NCBI GenBank assembly: GCA_022315425.1
Contig: JAIUPT010000024.1
Span: 62,001 to 126,000, forward strand
From: Pseudevernia furfuracea
Lineage: Eukaryota > Ascomycota > Lecanoromycetes > Lecanorales > Parmeliaceae
Direction: 5' to 3'
DNA: 64,000 bases
Below, piece after piece: positions 42,681 to 55,000 of the stretch. Position numbers and translations under genes: made by a program. The notes beneath the pieces are model-generated. The model ran no database searches and was not told the DNA's origin. It saw only the letters and a program-made list of their open reading frames with translations. Numbering within the stretch: position 1 is the first letter of the stretch; the number at the start of each line of letters is the position of its first letter.

Positions 42681-44328
42681 GATCAGCTATCTCTGGAGCT
42701 GTCAACGAGTTGAGATGACCAAGGTTGACCCCTGCCGGCGAGTTGCCATCATCTGCCAACTTCTCCGTGATTACTGACTGGTCTATACTTTTAGATAGGA
42801 TAGATCACTTGATGACGATAGAACAGCTTCATCTGTCATATCTGCCCAGCGCCCATTGAACGGCAAAGCCGTTCCATTTTTTTCGGCAAGTCTCTGGCAT
42901 TTGGCTTCGGCATTGGAGAACGACCGCCACCAGGCACTGCGTGTAAGTCTGAATGGATGTAAATGTCGCTGCAATCTTCGACCTGACCTTTCTAATTTGG
43001 ACATTTGGATCCACTTTGATGCGCGGGACTCTTCTTTTAAGCTCAATTAGATCATTAGTGGCTGAGTATAGCAACGACGTGGCTACCATGACTATAGCCA
43101 GAAGTATCCAGATGCGTCGAGACTTTGGAACTAGCGTCGAGACTTTGGAACTAGCGTCGAGACAATCTTCGATCTGAACCCTCGCAGCATCTAGAGAAAA
43201 GGACATCGTGCCTAACTATGAGAAAGTGGTGGTCTGACCGTTGTGCTGCCGTCACTGCCGATTGGTTAATTGGAACGCCGTCTTCCTACTCGAATAATAT
43301 GGTTATTGAAGTCTCCTGACGGATGCTTAGCGCATCCTTGAAACCCCAATCAAGAATCTTTTGCACCTCTCTGTACTGATTACCTGAACTCCAAATCATT
43401 GAAGGGAGCCTATCTCCCGTTATCAGACATGCGTCAGCGCGGAAGTAGCTCCTCGTCCGCAAATAAGCGCGCTGGGCAAGATCACAGGCCTTTGTCCCTC
43501 TTTTCCCTTGATTTTTCCTGCTGCGGTACGGAGTATGTCATACTGCATATGAATTCCCGCACTAACATGACCACTTTTCGAAGCTCGCTTTGGCCTTCTT
43601 CATATACCAACCTAAATCTCGATTGGTTTGTCTGCATATTGCCTGGTGCTGCAGGATGCTTATCACACAAGCGCCACCTGACCTGCACCTCTAAGCCTCT
43701 CAAAAGCCTCCGAATTGTCTCATCTTGCGTTCTGAAGATTGGATCTCGAGCTTGGTTTGGGCATTTTGAGAGTACAAACGTCTGCACGTTTTATACTTCC
43801 GCAGTAAGATGAGCCTGCTGCAATGCATCGGAAGTCATCCCCCGGTCCCGGACCATCAAGGGGTCATGGCGTGCAGGATCTCTCAAGATCATTATTCCAA
43901 ATTCCTCAATTGTGGGCCAATCAAAGAAATCGTCTGAAACGTGTGCCAAGGCGGTTGACTTCACGCAAAAATCCCGCAGAAAAGTTGGCAACCAATCGGC
44001 ATGCTCAAGGCGGGGAAATGCACGAATGATCTGCATACCTCGAAAGAGGGGAGGTGGCTTGTCATCCTCGCATCCCCACGCAGACGTCCAGCCTCCATCC
44101 CCCCCACGCGCATATCGAGCTAGAAATGTTCAGGTTAGAGACATCAGCCTTTGACCTGAATGGAGGGAACCGAGTGCTCCCCTCGGACCAGGATATGACT
44201 CGTCATGAGCAGCGAGTCTCTCATGCGGATACCCGTTTCAACCTCAACCCACTCAACCCTATGGCTTGCTCCGAGAGAACATATTCCAAGATGTACGAGC
44301 CCGAGTACGGCCTTCTCAGGTTGCGGCC
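42681..44328. other. intergenic with tandem repeat and doubtful frames
   Basis: A minus-strand frame at 43791-44036 (81 residues, ATG start, FLRDFCVKSTALAH, DDFFDWPTIEEFGIMI) reads protein-like and may be a fragment of a gene, but has no identifiable domain or partner exon. A minus-strand frame at 42829-43206 overlaps a tandem repeat and is not supported. Confidence 0.4.
43116..43163. repeat. 20-base tandem repeat
   Basis: Two perfect copies of a 20-base unit beginning GTCGAGACTTTGG (43116-43135 and 43136-43155), followed by the first eight bases of a third copy. Perfect identity points to a recent duplication. Confidence 0.9.
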
Positions 44329-44614
44329 ATGTGCAGAATACTGAGACTCCGGTATGAGTGCGGCCACGACTCACCACAGGGCACCGCTCCTTGCGCCGGA
44401 AGGGACCATGGTGGCTGCAAGGGCCAGAGAATCCACGATGTGAGGCGACCAGAACATTGTCCCCGATGCGGTGAGTGGGTGCTCCAGCCATGCTGCATTT
44501 GAGAGCCAAGAGCGCTGGACTGACCTTATTCTAGTTGCGGTTATCGCTGCAACAAGGGCCACAGAGATAGCAGCAAGCGCAAGCGTCCTCATAACCCCAC
44601 CCAATTCTCCCTAA
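44329..44614 (+). CDS. small Cys-rich hypothetical protein
   Basis: ATG 44329 begins MCRILRLRYECGHDSPQG, then CAGRDHGGCKGQRIHDVRRPEHCPRCG. The CxxxLxLxYxCGH and CPxCG pattern is that of small fungal proteins with a putative zinc-binding Cys/His set. With a canonical intron at 44471-44534 (GTGAGT ... TCTAG) exon 2 runs to 44614 and the protein has 73 residues; without splicing it ends at 44502 after WVLQPCC. A third reading of exon 2 (RCNKGHRDSSKRKR) looks more protein-like but is out of phase with this donor, so the 3' half is uncertain or damaged. Function unknown. Confidence 0.4.
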
Positions 44615-46499
44615 AATCCCGAAAACCAAAAGGCATGAGAAGAGGCGGAACGCGCGGCTTCAACAGCTCCAGCGTACATTTGGGGGTCAGGGTAGATGTC
44701 AGCCTCGGGAAGGGTTGCAGGCTATACCAGTGCTGGGTCGGGCTCGGAAACGGAGCGGTGCTTAAGCTATGAACGTTTTCATTCCATCGGAGAGGCTAGC
44801 CAGTGTCCAAAGGCTCTTCAACAGAGACCGAGGATATCGGCATGAACTTTTGCCAGGCACAATTCTTTCGCACCCAACAGCGTCAGGGTGCGGCAAAGGG
44901 CAAACCTGGATCAGAATCCGCAAGACAGTCCCCAGATAGGCTGCGCAAATTGGGCTAGTTAAAATAGCATACATTCACGGCCCAAGCTCGCAAAGCCTCA
45001 TGAAACTACTTTACCGGCCTTCAAGCCATCCCATTGAAAGACTGGGTACTTCTGTGCCCAAAGCCCCGAGACCGAGGAACAGTGCGCCCCAGTCTATACA
45101 GACGTGTTTTCACATCTTCTCTTGACGATCGAGTAGACCCGTGTAGTCGGGACACAGAATCGCGCGACATGCCTTAGTCTGGAGCTTCACATGCTCCCCT
45201 GTCGATCAGTGAGCTGCATGAGACATTCGACGAGCCAGCCATCCGCGATTCCCAAGAGATCCAATGATTGCCAAGTGACTAACTTCAACCAGCTCAGCAG
45301 GAATTTGTTGATAGTAATCTTCTACACGGAACAAACAGAAGAGTTTGTTAAGCCAGTGGGCATGAGTTTGTATTGTCACGTTTCCTTAAAAGTTGCGTTG
45401 TCCGGCCAATAAACCGCTTACTAATCAGATGTGTCCCGAGATTCTTCATTCACCATTGTTCAACCTCTGCACTCATCCCACCCGACAGCAGTAGTAAGCT
45501 GGGTCACAATACAGCTCGCTAAGCTGCCTCATCGAGACCAACTTGGCCGAATTCGAGTGCATATTTGTATCGAGAGCCTCACGCCGAGCTCCTCGAAGCA
45601 GAGTCTACAAAAGAGGAGAAAATGCCGCTGTCGCCAATTCAACAGCTTCCCAAGTCGCGAAGAAGGCAAACAGAACGGGCCAGGAAGCAAGAGCCCTTGA
45701 AAGTGCGAGCGACAACATCCTGCCACCTCAACCAAAAGCCGGCAAGAGACGGCGCTCTTCCAGAAAATGCCTCCTACACTACTACCAAGGTCTGACAGTT
45801 GAGCGAGCGCAAGCCACTCACAAAGAGCTGTATTGAGAGACTCTAACACCATCGAGACCGATACACGCTGGCATGTAGCCCGTACCACTAGGTATATACA
45901 GGCCAGTGAGGCTTCCACCGCCTGTCTACAACGGACTTGATCCGAAGAATGCATCATCAAGATCGTGTACGAGTGCTGCAAATACGGGACGGCTTCTCCA
46001 CCCCTCGATCCGCCAATTCTGTCACAAAATTAGCGGACATACAAATGACGGAAAGGCCCTCAACGGCAAGACAGCAAATGAAGCCGGAGAGCATGTTGGG
46101 GCCGATAAGAAGAATTGAATGCTGTTTGCCAAGGAATGGCGGAAAAAATGTGTTTCACTCAAGGCACGGCTACCCTACATTGATAACTCGGTGTGACGCT
46201 GATATTGGAGGGTCTTGCTCAACAAAACCGACACAGACACGATGGAACTATAGCTCACGCATACGCTTCAGGTAGTACTGAAACCCAGACACAAGCAAAT
46301 CTGCGAAGAGTTCGCGCAGAAGTGTTGCAATCCACAAGAACGCTGAGGTATGCGAGAGTGAGGACTGTACTATTTAGTCAACGATCGACACTTCGCATTG
46401 ATTGTCGAACGCCTAAAATACATCGGCGTGATAGGATGCATGGACATGTAATGCTCCACGATATGTGTCTAGGATGTGGCTGACCTTTCTCAGCACAAC
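44615..46499. other. gene-poor, possibly decayed sequence
   Basis: No intact gene. Frames at 45543-46118 carry polar, low-complexity segments (LSPIQQLPKSRRRQTERARK) of the type found at the N-terminus of fungal PD-(D/E)XK-like proteins, so part of this stretch may belong to the relic that follows, but the link is weak. Confidence 0.35.
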
Positions 46500-46993
46500 C
46501 GCCCGCATCCAACCCAAGTGGTTAGCCATGACCCATACAAGCGGACTGGGCACGGAAATAAAGATGGTGGATTTTGCGATCTACATACAGCCAGACCTCA
46601 AGATGGATAAAGTGATCCGAAACATGCTCTGCTCAATCTGTGACTCAAACAACAATTGGGTCAAATGTTTAGGTTTTTACGCTTCCGTCTTGTCGCATTC
46701 AACGTTGAGACGAAGATGCCCTTCAGCGGAGGCAGACCGCAGATGATCAAATAGCCACATGGACTGGAGCAGATCTTACTCGCCTATGACTGATGCTGGC
46801 GAACAAAAAGTCTGAAGATGTGCCAATACCACCACTACCCACGCTCTCGACCCATGGTCACGACATGCATCTTACAGTATTTCAAGAAAAGAATGACCAG
46901 AATTGCATGTATGGAACACTAGGCTTGGGTGTACCTGATACCTTACCGGGGAAGATCCGGATGGTCAGGGCTCTAGAGGTTCCAGCAGACTGA
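46500..46993 (+). pseudogene. relic of a fungal PD-(D/E)XK nuclease-like gene
   Basis: Pieces of one protein appear in order in changing frames. IKMVDFAIYIQPD (about 46555-46600) supplies the Asp strand. One frame over, FRFLRFRLVAFNVETKMPFS (about 46665-46725) supplies the ExK strand as VETK. A further frame, opening at 46793, gives PPLPTLSTHGHDMHL and MYGTLGLGVPDTLPGKIRMV up to a TGA at 46991-46993. D...ExK followed by HGHDW-like and GSTxTxxG-like segments is the order in the fungal PD-(D/E)XK nuclease-like domain family, which is highly expanded in some plant pathogens. Stops lie between the pieces, so it is not translated as a whole. I infer the family from the motif order, not from a database match. 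Confidence 0.5.
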
Positions 46994-48252
46994 GCGAATA
47001 AAGGATTTTGGTCGTGATACCTTGACAAGTCGTCAAGCCATCCCGACGAGGATTGGCAGGTTACCCTGATGTTTCCTGAATACACTCGTGAAAAAACGGG
47101 CGTTGCGATCGGCCCCACCGGATAGCGAGATACTATGATGAGACTAAAGCTGGCGGGCACAGTCTGCTATTACCAGAGCCAAATAATGGTGATTGTAAAA
47201 AGAAGGCATGGAGTTGGCCGTTGCAGACAACCCCGACCCCTGGTGAAATAGCTCGATTGCGATACATCGGCCACGTTCCATGATTGTACTCACATGGCGG
47301 GTAGACCGTCGCCGCACGGGATCGACCTCAGTAGGGTACAATCTCAAATCGGACAACATATTGCCCCCAACCGAAATCTCGTGAGACAGAAAAACAGCAG
47401 GCTACTGCGATGGTCGAAGCGGATTGGCCATTAGAGCAAGATCGGAGCGAAGGAAATACTTATTGTGGTGAACGGAAAAGCAAAGTGAAAATAATAGGAA
47501 CCTAACAGATACGAAAACCTTCGTTCTCCTGCGGAGTGAAGATTTCTACTCACATTATGCGTTTACTTTACATTGATTTAGGGCGGGAAGGTAGATCCCC
47601 CGATGTGTTTCTCGACGTTTCGTCTAGAACTGTGCCGCCACCAGGTTCCCCACGGGCACTGCCCCGGAGATTGTCATTACTCACCGGAAAAACTCCTTAG
47701 CTCCTAATTACAGGCAGCTGTGCGCAACGCACTGAAACTAATAGTCAGTAGGTGACGACTGCAGGAATCTCATCGACTCTCTCGATGACTGGTGCGGTTC
47801 AGTCGATGAGACTCCAGCAGTCTTTTGCTCGTCATCTGCTGACTGTTAAAGGGGGGTGTTGCACTTAGAATGGCCCCTAATACGCTGGCATCTATGCTGC
47901 GCCTCCGGTGTTTTATAAACAATGATTCGCCCAAATTCTCCTCTCGTTCTGGCACGCTTCTCCTCTTGGCAACACTGATATCCGTTGGCAGTTTCCGCAC
48001 GGCAGCATGCTCCTACGGGAAATCTCACTTGTTTCTCTCGGCCGTCATGTTTCAGAAGCTGTATTCAGTAATTTTCCGCCCCATCCGATCTTGGCCGTCA
48101 TGATGGGACGCTCTGGTGATAAGGCGTACGGAGAAAGGAGGTATAAGAAGGAGTGGCTGTCACCGTTTTTCTCATGGGTTTCCTTTCCTTCTAGCCTGCT
48201 CATCAAGTCTCTTTCTGCCCTTCTGCTTTTTCTATTTCAACCCACACGTAGT
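46994..48252. other. intergenic
   Basis: No gene recognised. The last 200 bases are C/T-rich and likely the promoter and leader of the secreted-protein gene at 48253; its frame is open upstream to 48007 but has no signal-like start there. Confidence 0.45.
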
Positions 48253-49232
48253 ATGTTCGTCACACTAGCCTTGGCCTGTGGCCTCATAGCCTTGCCATCA
48301 ACTCTAGCATCGTGTGGCCCCATCAATGATGTGACCCTTACATTTTACGGCTGGCCAGACAATTCCCCTCCTGGATCGGACAATGCATTTGACTGCGGAC
48401 GTGGTAAAAATGCGGATGGGAACCCTGAGGCTGGAGGTATCAAAGCTTGTGACATCTTTCTAGTGCTCTACAACATCTAATGATGTCCGAAACGGCAGGC
48501 AGCGGAACTTACGATGATCCCATTTCCTTCGCAACCGCCATCGATAATAACAACCTGCCACAATGCGCTATCGTCTACGTCCCTCTCCTGCGCAAGTACT
48601 TCCGCAATGAAGATGACTGCGCCCAGTGCTGTACGTGACTACCAGATTCACAGCTTAGACAAGGGTTTCTGATGACTATTTACAATCCTCTAGTGACCGA
48701 TTGGAACTCGAAAGGGGAATACCACATTGACCTATGGACTGGATCAAACACTGCAAGTGGTGGTCAAAACCAGATCAATTGCGAGGACAGCTTGCCTGGA
48801 GGGTCGCAAACGATCATCCTTGATCCACCGAATAGCCTTCCTGTGGACAGTATGTACCCTGCTATTCCTGAAATCGAGTTTGTACATTAAGCTTCTTCTA
48901 TAGCCACACCATTATACAACCAACCAACAAACCAATGCCACGAGACGACATACTCCATCCCAGAGTCTTCAAGCCTTTGCGCTGGCGGCAGCGGAGGCGG
49001 ATCTCCAGCACCAGCATCATCTGCCTCGACAAAAACACCAAACGCCAAATCTACGGGTCCGGGTTACTCGCCATCGACACTCTCAACCGTATCATCAGCT
49101 GCGCCGGCGTCACCGTCATGCACTTGGGAAGGTCACTGCCTCGGTGACCCATGCCATACTTTCAACGACTGCTTTGGCTCGGATATATGTATTCAGGGTG
49201 TCTGTGCACCTTGCACGGGTGGGTCGTGCTGA
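48253..49232 (+). CDS. secreted protein with barwin-like core and Cys-rich C-terminal module
   Basis: Four exons, 48253-48436, 48499-48630, 48694-48849 and 48904-49232 (266 residues). A signal peptide (FVTLALACGLIALPSTLAS) precedes CGPINDVTLTFYGWPDN. The core, GTYDDPISFATA, QCAIVYVPLLRKYFRNEDDC, CLTDWNSKGEYHIDLWTG, QINCEDSL, matches a widespread fungal secreted family whose TFYGxxDN, YxPxLxKYxRxED and HIDxWTG motifs suggest a double-psi beta-barrel; I infer that fold. A Ser/Pro/Ala/Thr linker of about 55 residues follows and leads to a compact eight-Cys module (CTWEGHCLGDPC, NDCFGSDICIQG, VCAPCTGGSC). The linker and terminal module recall wall-anchored or carbohydrate-binding designs. All intron phases agree. 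Its location would be outside the cell. Confidence 0.75.
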
Positions 49233-49580
49233 GAGGTCACTGCGGCTTTTGACCTGTCGAGTGCTTCATCCTTTGGCGATGGGATCTGGTCTGGTTTTTA
49301 GAGTTTCGTGGCGTAACGGCCGTTGACCTCCCTAGTTTTTTATGATTATTCTCTGTCATCTTGTGCTCTACCGCCATGTGCTCTGCCATTATGTGCCCTA
49401 CCATTCTATGCTCTTGATAAATGCCATTTCTCATTTTGCAAGTCAGAAAAAGGAACACTAGATGGCTACACAAACAAAGCTGAGACCATAATGGAGACCG
49501 AACAACATGTCTCACAGAACGCACGTCACCCCACAAACTCATCCTCACGATGATATTCACAAGTTTTCGATTCTCCCACT
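49233..49580. other. short intergenic spacer
   Basis: 3' flank of the secreted-protein gene. Contains short repeats of CTCTGCCATTATGTGCCCTAC type around 49365-49410. No gene. Confidence 0.4.
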
Positions 49581-49907
49581 CTACCCATCTATGTACTTCC
49601 CCACAGTGGGCGCAAAAAATTCCAGACAAGGCATATCCTCGACTATTGCAAATCTAGCCTCAGATTCGATGATTTCATCTACCCTGGCCCTTGCCTCTTC
49701 CAGCGTCTCTTCACGTGGCCACCACTTCACCGGAGCAACGACTGCCTCCTCTGCAAGGGGCGGCACTCTCCTCTTCCCCTTGCGGATCTCTAGCTTGTGG
49801 AATTTAGTAGCCAGAACGATCAAGAAGAACAGGAACAGGATTGGGCTTGACTGTTCTGGCTCGTTGGAAAGGGTGTCCTCGTAGTCCAACGTTGTTCCAT
49901 CAATCAT
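49581..49907 (-). CDS. small hypothetical membrane protein
   Basis: An ATG-started frame of 108 residues without intron. After an acidic N-terminus (TLDYEDTLSNEPEQ) comes one membrane segment (ILFLFFLIVLATKF), then a basic stretch (KLEIRKGKRR) and a Glu-rich helix (REETLEEARARVDEIIES). Such a single-pass, short protein with a charged helix is plausible but matches no family I know. The A/G-rich composition could also make a chance frame, so the call is weak. Confidence 0.35.
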   Translation of the reverse strand: MIDGTTLDYEDTLSNEPEQSSPILFLFFLIVLATKFHKLEIRKGKRRVPPLAEEAVVAPVKWWPREETLEEARARVDEIIESEARFAIVEDMPCLEFFAPTVGKYIDG

Positions 49908-50928
49908 CTCATATCTGTCCTCTCTACCGCTTTCTGTCGCGTGTATATGTTTCTCGTGGCTCTCCGTCTCAGAGTCCTCCCTTCAAGGCCGGTCTTTATC
50001 TCTTGAAGAATCTTTATTTCGTGTAGGATCTCTGATCCGTGTCGAGTCCCTGTCTCATATAGCTCTTCCCCAACTCGCAGACCACGCCATCTTTCAGCCT
50101 CTCCAAACTCGCCGATAACATTGCAGAACAGCCAACCTAGCTTCTCATTCCTCTCTATTCCCGCTAGCCGGCTCTTTACTCAAAAGCGTCACCAACATAT
50201 TAGCAAGAAATAATAATGAGAGACATCTCTCGAGCTGATACCACCTGTCTTTCTTTCCATGGCTCATTATCCTAATTAAGGTCCTGAGCCAACAATCGTA
50301 TTGATGGATGCTGTACCTTTCACATAAGTGACTGAAAGTAGGCAAGGATTTTTGAAACAGGGGCCTTCGCAGACAGATTCTAGATATCGCACGGGATCTG
50401 CGCAATACCGTAGCTCATTGCCATTGCTTTGATAGAGAGTCTCTACGCTACGGGGCACTCCACAGGATCTTGTTGGCGCTGCTTGTCGATGAAAGAGAAG
50501 TAGCCATCATGAGCGAGGCCGTTTCTGAAGCTTTTCTTATCGGAACCCCACTCAATCCAGTGCTAGAACGCCTTCTGGAAGCCTCTGTGCGCGACTGTCC
50601 TTTGGCTGTTGTGGCTATTGTTTCAGCGAAGTACAAAGTGGCGAGTCAAGAAGCAAAGACCGGTCACGAGACAAAGACCCCACGCGAGACTGAGACCCTA
50701 TGGATGAGATATTTGTGATGAGGCCGATGAGGCCGATGACGGATCAGACGATGTGAAGCCAAATGTGGCGACCTCCTGGTCGGCCTGTTGAAGCTGATTT
50801 TCCGAAGGCTGGGCTGGCAAGGCTACGGAGTGCCAAGCTTTTGTAATTTATTTGTTAGCGGCTGTAAAAATACGCGGCCTTCAGCTCAGCTCCTCAACTG
50901 CCATTGTCGTCGCCCGACATTCCCCAGC
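49908..50928. other. intergenic
   Basis: No gene recognised; only short frames on both strands. Contains GATGAGGCCGATGAGGCCGATGA near 50718, a small direct repeat. Confidence 0.45.
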
Positions 50929-52099
50929 ATGGTCGAACATATCGCTGCACAGCAGCTGGATGATCTCACATATGAGCGACAAGACATGCATGATCTCTCG
51001 ATCAACCTTAAGACGCTCGAGCAGAATTGCCCTCTCACCCAGACGTCTAGCATTGGAAGCGCCATAGGCTCCAACATAGCTGATCTCCAACCTCTAGGTC
51101 AATTGGATAGTCTACCTTTGGAGGTCCTCCAAAATGTTCTACAACAGCTCGATCTACATACCTTGACCCTTACGCAATTTGTGAACCATCGCTCAAAGCT
51201 TCTCGTCAACAGCCTTCCCCAATACAGAGATATTGTCGCCCACGCTCCCAACGCCCTGCGAGCGATGCTCAGCACCGGATTGGCGTCATATTTCAATATA
51301 GACATTCTCTGCAGCACATTCCGTTCCCGAGAATGTTTCCTCTGTGGCTCGTTTGGTCCATTACTTTATTTACTCGCATGCCGCCGATGCCCTTCCCGTA
51401 CCCAGAGAATTTGCGATACACTCTTTTGAGCTTCCCCGCAGCGCTGTACAGCAGCTCCCATGTATGCGAAGCCTCCCAGGACGATACACCCTAGACCGCT
51501 TTCACGGCGACACCCACAAACGGCGGTTCGCTCTGATCAATTTAAAGGCAGCCAAAGAGGCGGGAATAAAATTACACGAAAGTGAAGAGGCAGTGGAAGC
51601 CTATGAGGCGGATTCGCATGAAGTCCGAAGATTCCCAATGCGTAACCGCAGGTCGATGCGTAACCGCAGGTCGGGCAACCGGAACGTCACTTGGTTGCAG
51701 GGGCGGAGGCTGATGATGGACCCAAGTCGCGAGTACATACGTGGTCCTGCTTGGTCATCTGATCACTCTCATTATGAGCCTCAGCGGTTTATGGCTGCCA
51801 TCCGCTTTCCTACGTTGGACTTATCGAACGGGACCATTGAGTGGGGACTCTCGTGCAAAGGGTGCCGTGACGGACCACCGAACGACGACGCATCAAGAGA
51901 TTGGGAGGTAATGTATACTAAGCGTGGATACCTTGCTCACTTTGACCAATGCAAGTGGTCTAAACGTTTGTTGGCGTCTTTGAAGACGGATGGCTCAACA
52001 ATATCGGAAGCAAGCTCAATGTCAATGATTGTAGCGCGGCAGTCTATATACCACTCCCACGCAAGCACGGATATACCGGGGGCTTTCGCTGGAAATTGA
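50929..52099 (+). pseudogene. F-box protein gene interrupted by a frameshift
   Basis: From ATG 50929 the first part has an F-box-like segment, GQLDSLPLEVLQNVLQQLDL, then FVNHRSKLLVNSLPQYRDI, and a zinc-type ECFLCGSFGPLLYLLACRRC, as in fungal F-box proteins that carry a Cys cluster directly after the F-box region. That frame stops at 51427-51429. The continuing family pattern appears in the next frame from about 51385: REFAIHSFELPRSAVQQLP, CMRSLPGRYTLDRF, AAKEAGIKLHESE, WGLSCKGCRDGPPND, then a final GYLAHFDQC, ending at 52099. The overlap region (51385-51415) has no intron signals, so a single indel explains the break. An 18-base in-frame duplication lies in the second part. Confidence 0.65.
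51638..51673 (+). repeat. 18-base tandem duplication inside the F-box pseudogene
   Basis: Two perfect copies of an 18-base unit (51638-51655 and 51656-51673) that each encode MRNRRS. The frame is kept. Confidence 0.88.
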
Positions 52100-55000
52100 G
52101 CAAATTGGTCAAACCGCATCAAGTCACGAATTCCACGACCTTGCTTTGCCTTCCACTTAGTGAATGCCACGTATGCGTCGATTTGCTAATTTGAGGTTGA
52201 CAACAAGAAACACTCAGAGTTGACGATCACGACAGCACACGTCGTACTGTTTACCGGAGTCCTAGATTAGTTCCTTTGGGGACTTCCGTGCATAAGACAA
52301 TAACATCCTCATTTGCTTGCTCATACCCAGAAATTATGCTTTCAGATCTTTTGCCCCTTCCACTAATCTTACAGAGCTTAGAGTCGCTTTCACCAGTAAC
52401 GGACTTTGCGACAATATAGCTCATTCGAGGCTTCAATTATAATTGTCTCTGTCCTGACTCTGTCATCAATTGCCTTCTAATCTCGGAGCTGAAGCAGCCC
52501 AACGGGTCTCTGCCTCAGCCCGACTGCAAAGACTCGAAGGAAGCTCATCAAATAGATACGCAGGTATGCGAAGACAAGGAGCATAGGGGGAGCCTGGATG
52601 GGATAAGCAGCGTATGTGAGAGTAGTGGATGCTCGAGGTTTCCTGGCAACAGAGCAGGGAGCAAGGACAATTTCAATAGCAGGAGACGTAAAAGGCACAG
52701 AGGCAGTTCGGATAGACAGAAACGGGGGGGGGGGAGGGGGCGGGAGAGGGGGAGAAGAGGAGAGAGAGAGCAAGATTTGACCAATCTTCAGCATTCGATG
52801 GTTCAGCACAGAGCCACGATGCTTGAACCGCACGACGTGCCTTGTGCACTCAGTCCAGCGTGGCGGCGATGACAACTTCCATTGCACGCGATTGTCTTGC
52901 CTGATTTGATTCTCATGCCTCCACTAAGTAAAGGCAAAGCCTAACAGCGTTGGGACAAGGGGAAGGAGGAGCTACCTAGATTGTCTAGTTGCAGGTCGAC
53001 GGATATCGGACTGCCCTGGGGGAAAAGATCTAGGGAACCCGGCAATCAGTACCGAAATATCTGTATAGCCGCAGTCGGTCACACATCAGCCTCAATCGAA
53101 GAATGCCATGTCTCAGCAACTCTAATCACTCCAGAAGGGACAGCAAGAGGTGAAAAAGAAAGGCTGGGCACGAGTACGTCCGGCAGCTTGCAAACTTTGC
53201 CCAACCCCTGTCAGAGCATTGCCTTGAGACATGGAAAACTTTCCTACGGCGTGCGAGATGGTGATCTGAGCTTGCTATCTTCAGTATATAACGAGGCCGC
53301 TAGAAGCATATCGAAAAATTTTGCGGACCGACTTGTGCTATGCAGAGCTTTTGGACGGCTCATTTTGAAGACTTTGTCACTTGACAGTCAAAACTCAGGA
53401 ACGAGATCATGTAAAGACCCGCGCGTATCCTTCGACTGCTTGAGCGCGCGCAGAAAGCCTTTCATGCCCAGAGTGGGCGTCGCATGCAAGCAAGACTCAA
53501 TCGAGTGGCGCCTGCAAGACCAATTCGTGGGGGAGCCCCCAAGAGCACCAATCGCGAATTTTATGTAACATGCTTTCAAGGCCGTTGCGAACAATATACA
53601 TAATCCATGTGTAGCTCTCGGTAAGACCATTCGGAAGGCATTTTTTGCCAAGCTCAATTGAGTAGAGTAGGTGAAATGAGAGCTTCGTGTTCATCACACC
53701 ATCAACTTCTCAAACCCTCGGACGCCAACACAACCACTGGGACCTGCAATTTCGCAAGCTCCTTGTTACCTGTGCGATGGAAATTAGAGGGCGTAATAAT
53801 AATGTCCCTATGCTGCGTTCGAAGCAGACCTGTCGCAACGATCAAACGACCTCAGATATTATAATAAGAAGAGATCAAGTGCGCACAAGGCGGACAACCT
53901 CGACAACCTTGTTTTGCTGCAGCGCGACGGAAAATCGGATAATAATAATAATAATAATAATAGGTATCCATGCACGGTGCAGCCGAGCGAGCAACGGCAG
54001 ATGCTGATCCGAGCTTCAAGGCTTCTCGGCGGCCGTAATACGAGAATAGTGTAGCACGGTTTCAGTATAATAAGCTTTGACACCATGCGATTAACCGGAC
54101 GAGCGGGGGCTCGGAAGATCCTGCCTTCTCAACTCTCCAGTCTCCAGTCTGAACAGCTCGCAGCTTCCCGCGAATAATAATGGGCGGGCCATTTATCGTG
54201 CGGAATATCTGCCGCGTGACTGATAATACTAGTACATTCTGACTTGCAGATAAGGTGGGGCCGAGGGAGGGGTGGCTAATGCAAGCCCGAGGCATGAAAC
54301 GCGGTCTTGTCCGCATGAAGGGTGTGAATGGAAATCATGAAAGGCACGTGAGAGATGGTACGGGCGGTAATCAGTAGTGCTCGAATCCAGCGGTGAGCAC
54401 TTAGATGCAAGTATGTAAGATCGAGAGATGTCACCGAACCTACAACCTCATCGCCACAAGTCCGGACATTTTTTTTTTGTTTGTTTGTTTTCTGTCGGTT
54501 TATCAAGATTCAAGATTCAAGAAGGTAAAGGTAGAAAAGTTAGCAATTGAACAAATTAAAGCTTTTCGGCAAGCTTCAGCCACTACTACATACTACTGAG
54601 CACGTGTGCACATAAGCCCCTGCTGCTCGCTTAGAAGCTTCAGGGGTTAAAAGTCACACTACTTTATGGTGCTAATTCGCAATCACGATTTATGATACAG
54701 TTAATTGCTTACCGAGAAGCGGTACCTGTCTCACTTCCCACTCCCACATGATTTGATTATTCAAGTCGCTTGCGTAGTATTAGTATATTAGTAGTAGTAA
54801 TCTTACAGATATGGTGATAGTTCAAATACTTCGTATCACTCTGATGTTAGTGCATTCACTGAAGGTAGGTACCAAGCATTATGGACATGGTCCACGAACG
54901 GCACGGTTGGCTTAAGTACAGTAATGCGGCGTTGATGCAACCTTCGAAGCTAGCTGTCTTACCTCATTCACCACATTATTCCATTATTTTTCATGTGCTA

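Noticed and set aside
42829..43206. 125-codon minus-strand frame
   Set aside because: It is partly created by the 20-base tandem repeat and has no recognisable domain; one hydrophobic stretch is not enough.
52981..53568. 195-codon open frame as a gene
   Set aside because: It begins with TTG, has no ATG near the start, no motif, no splice structure and a composition that fits a chance frame.
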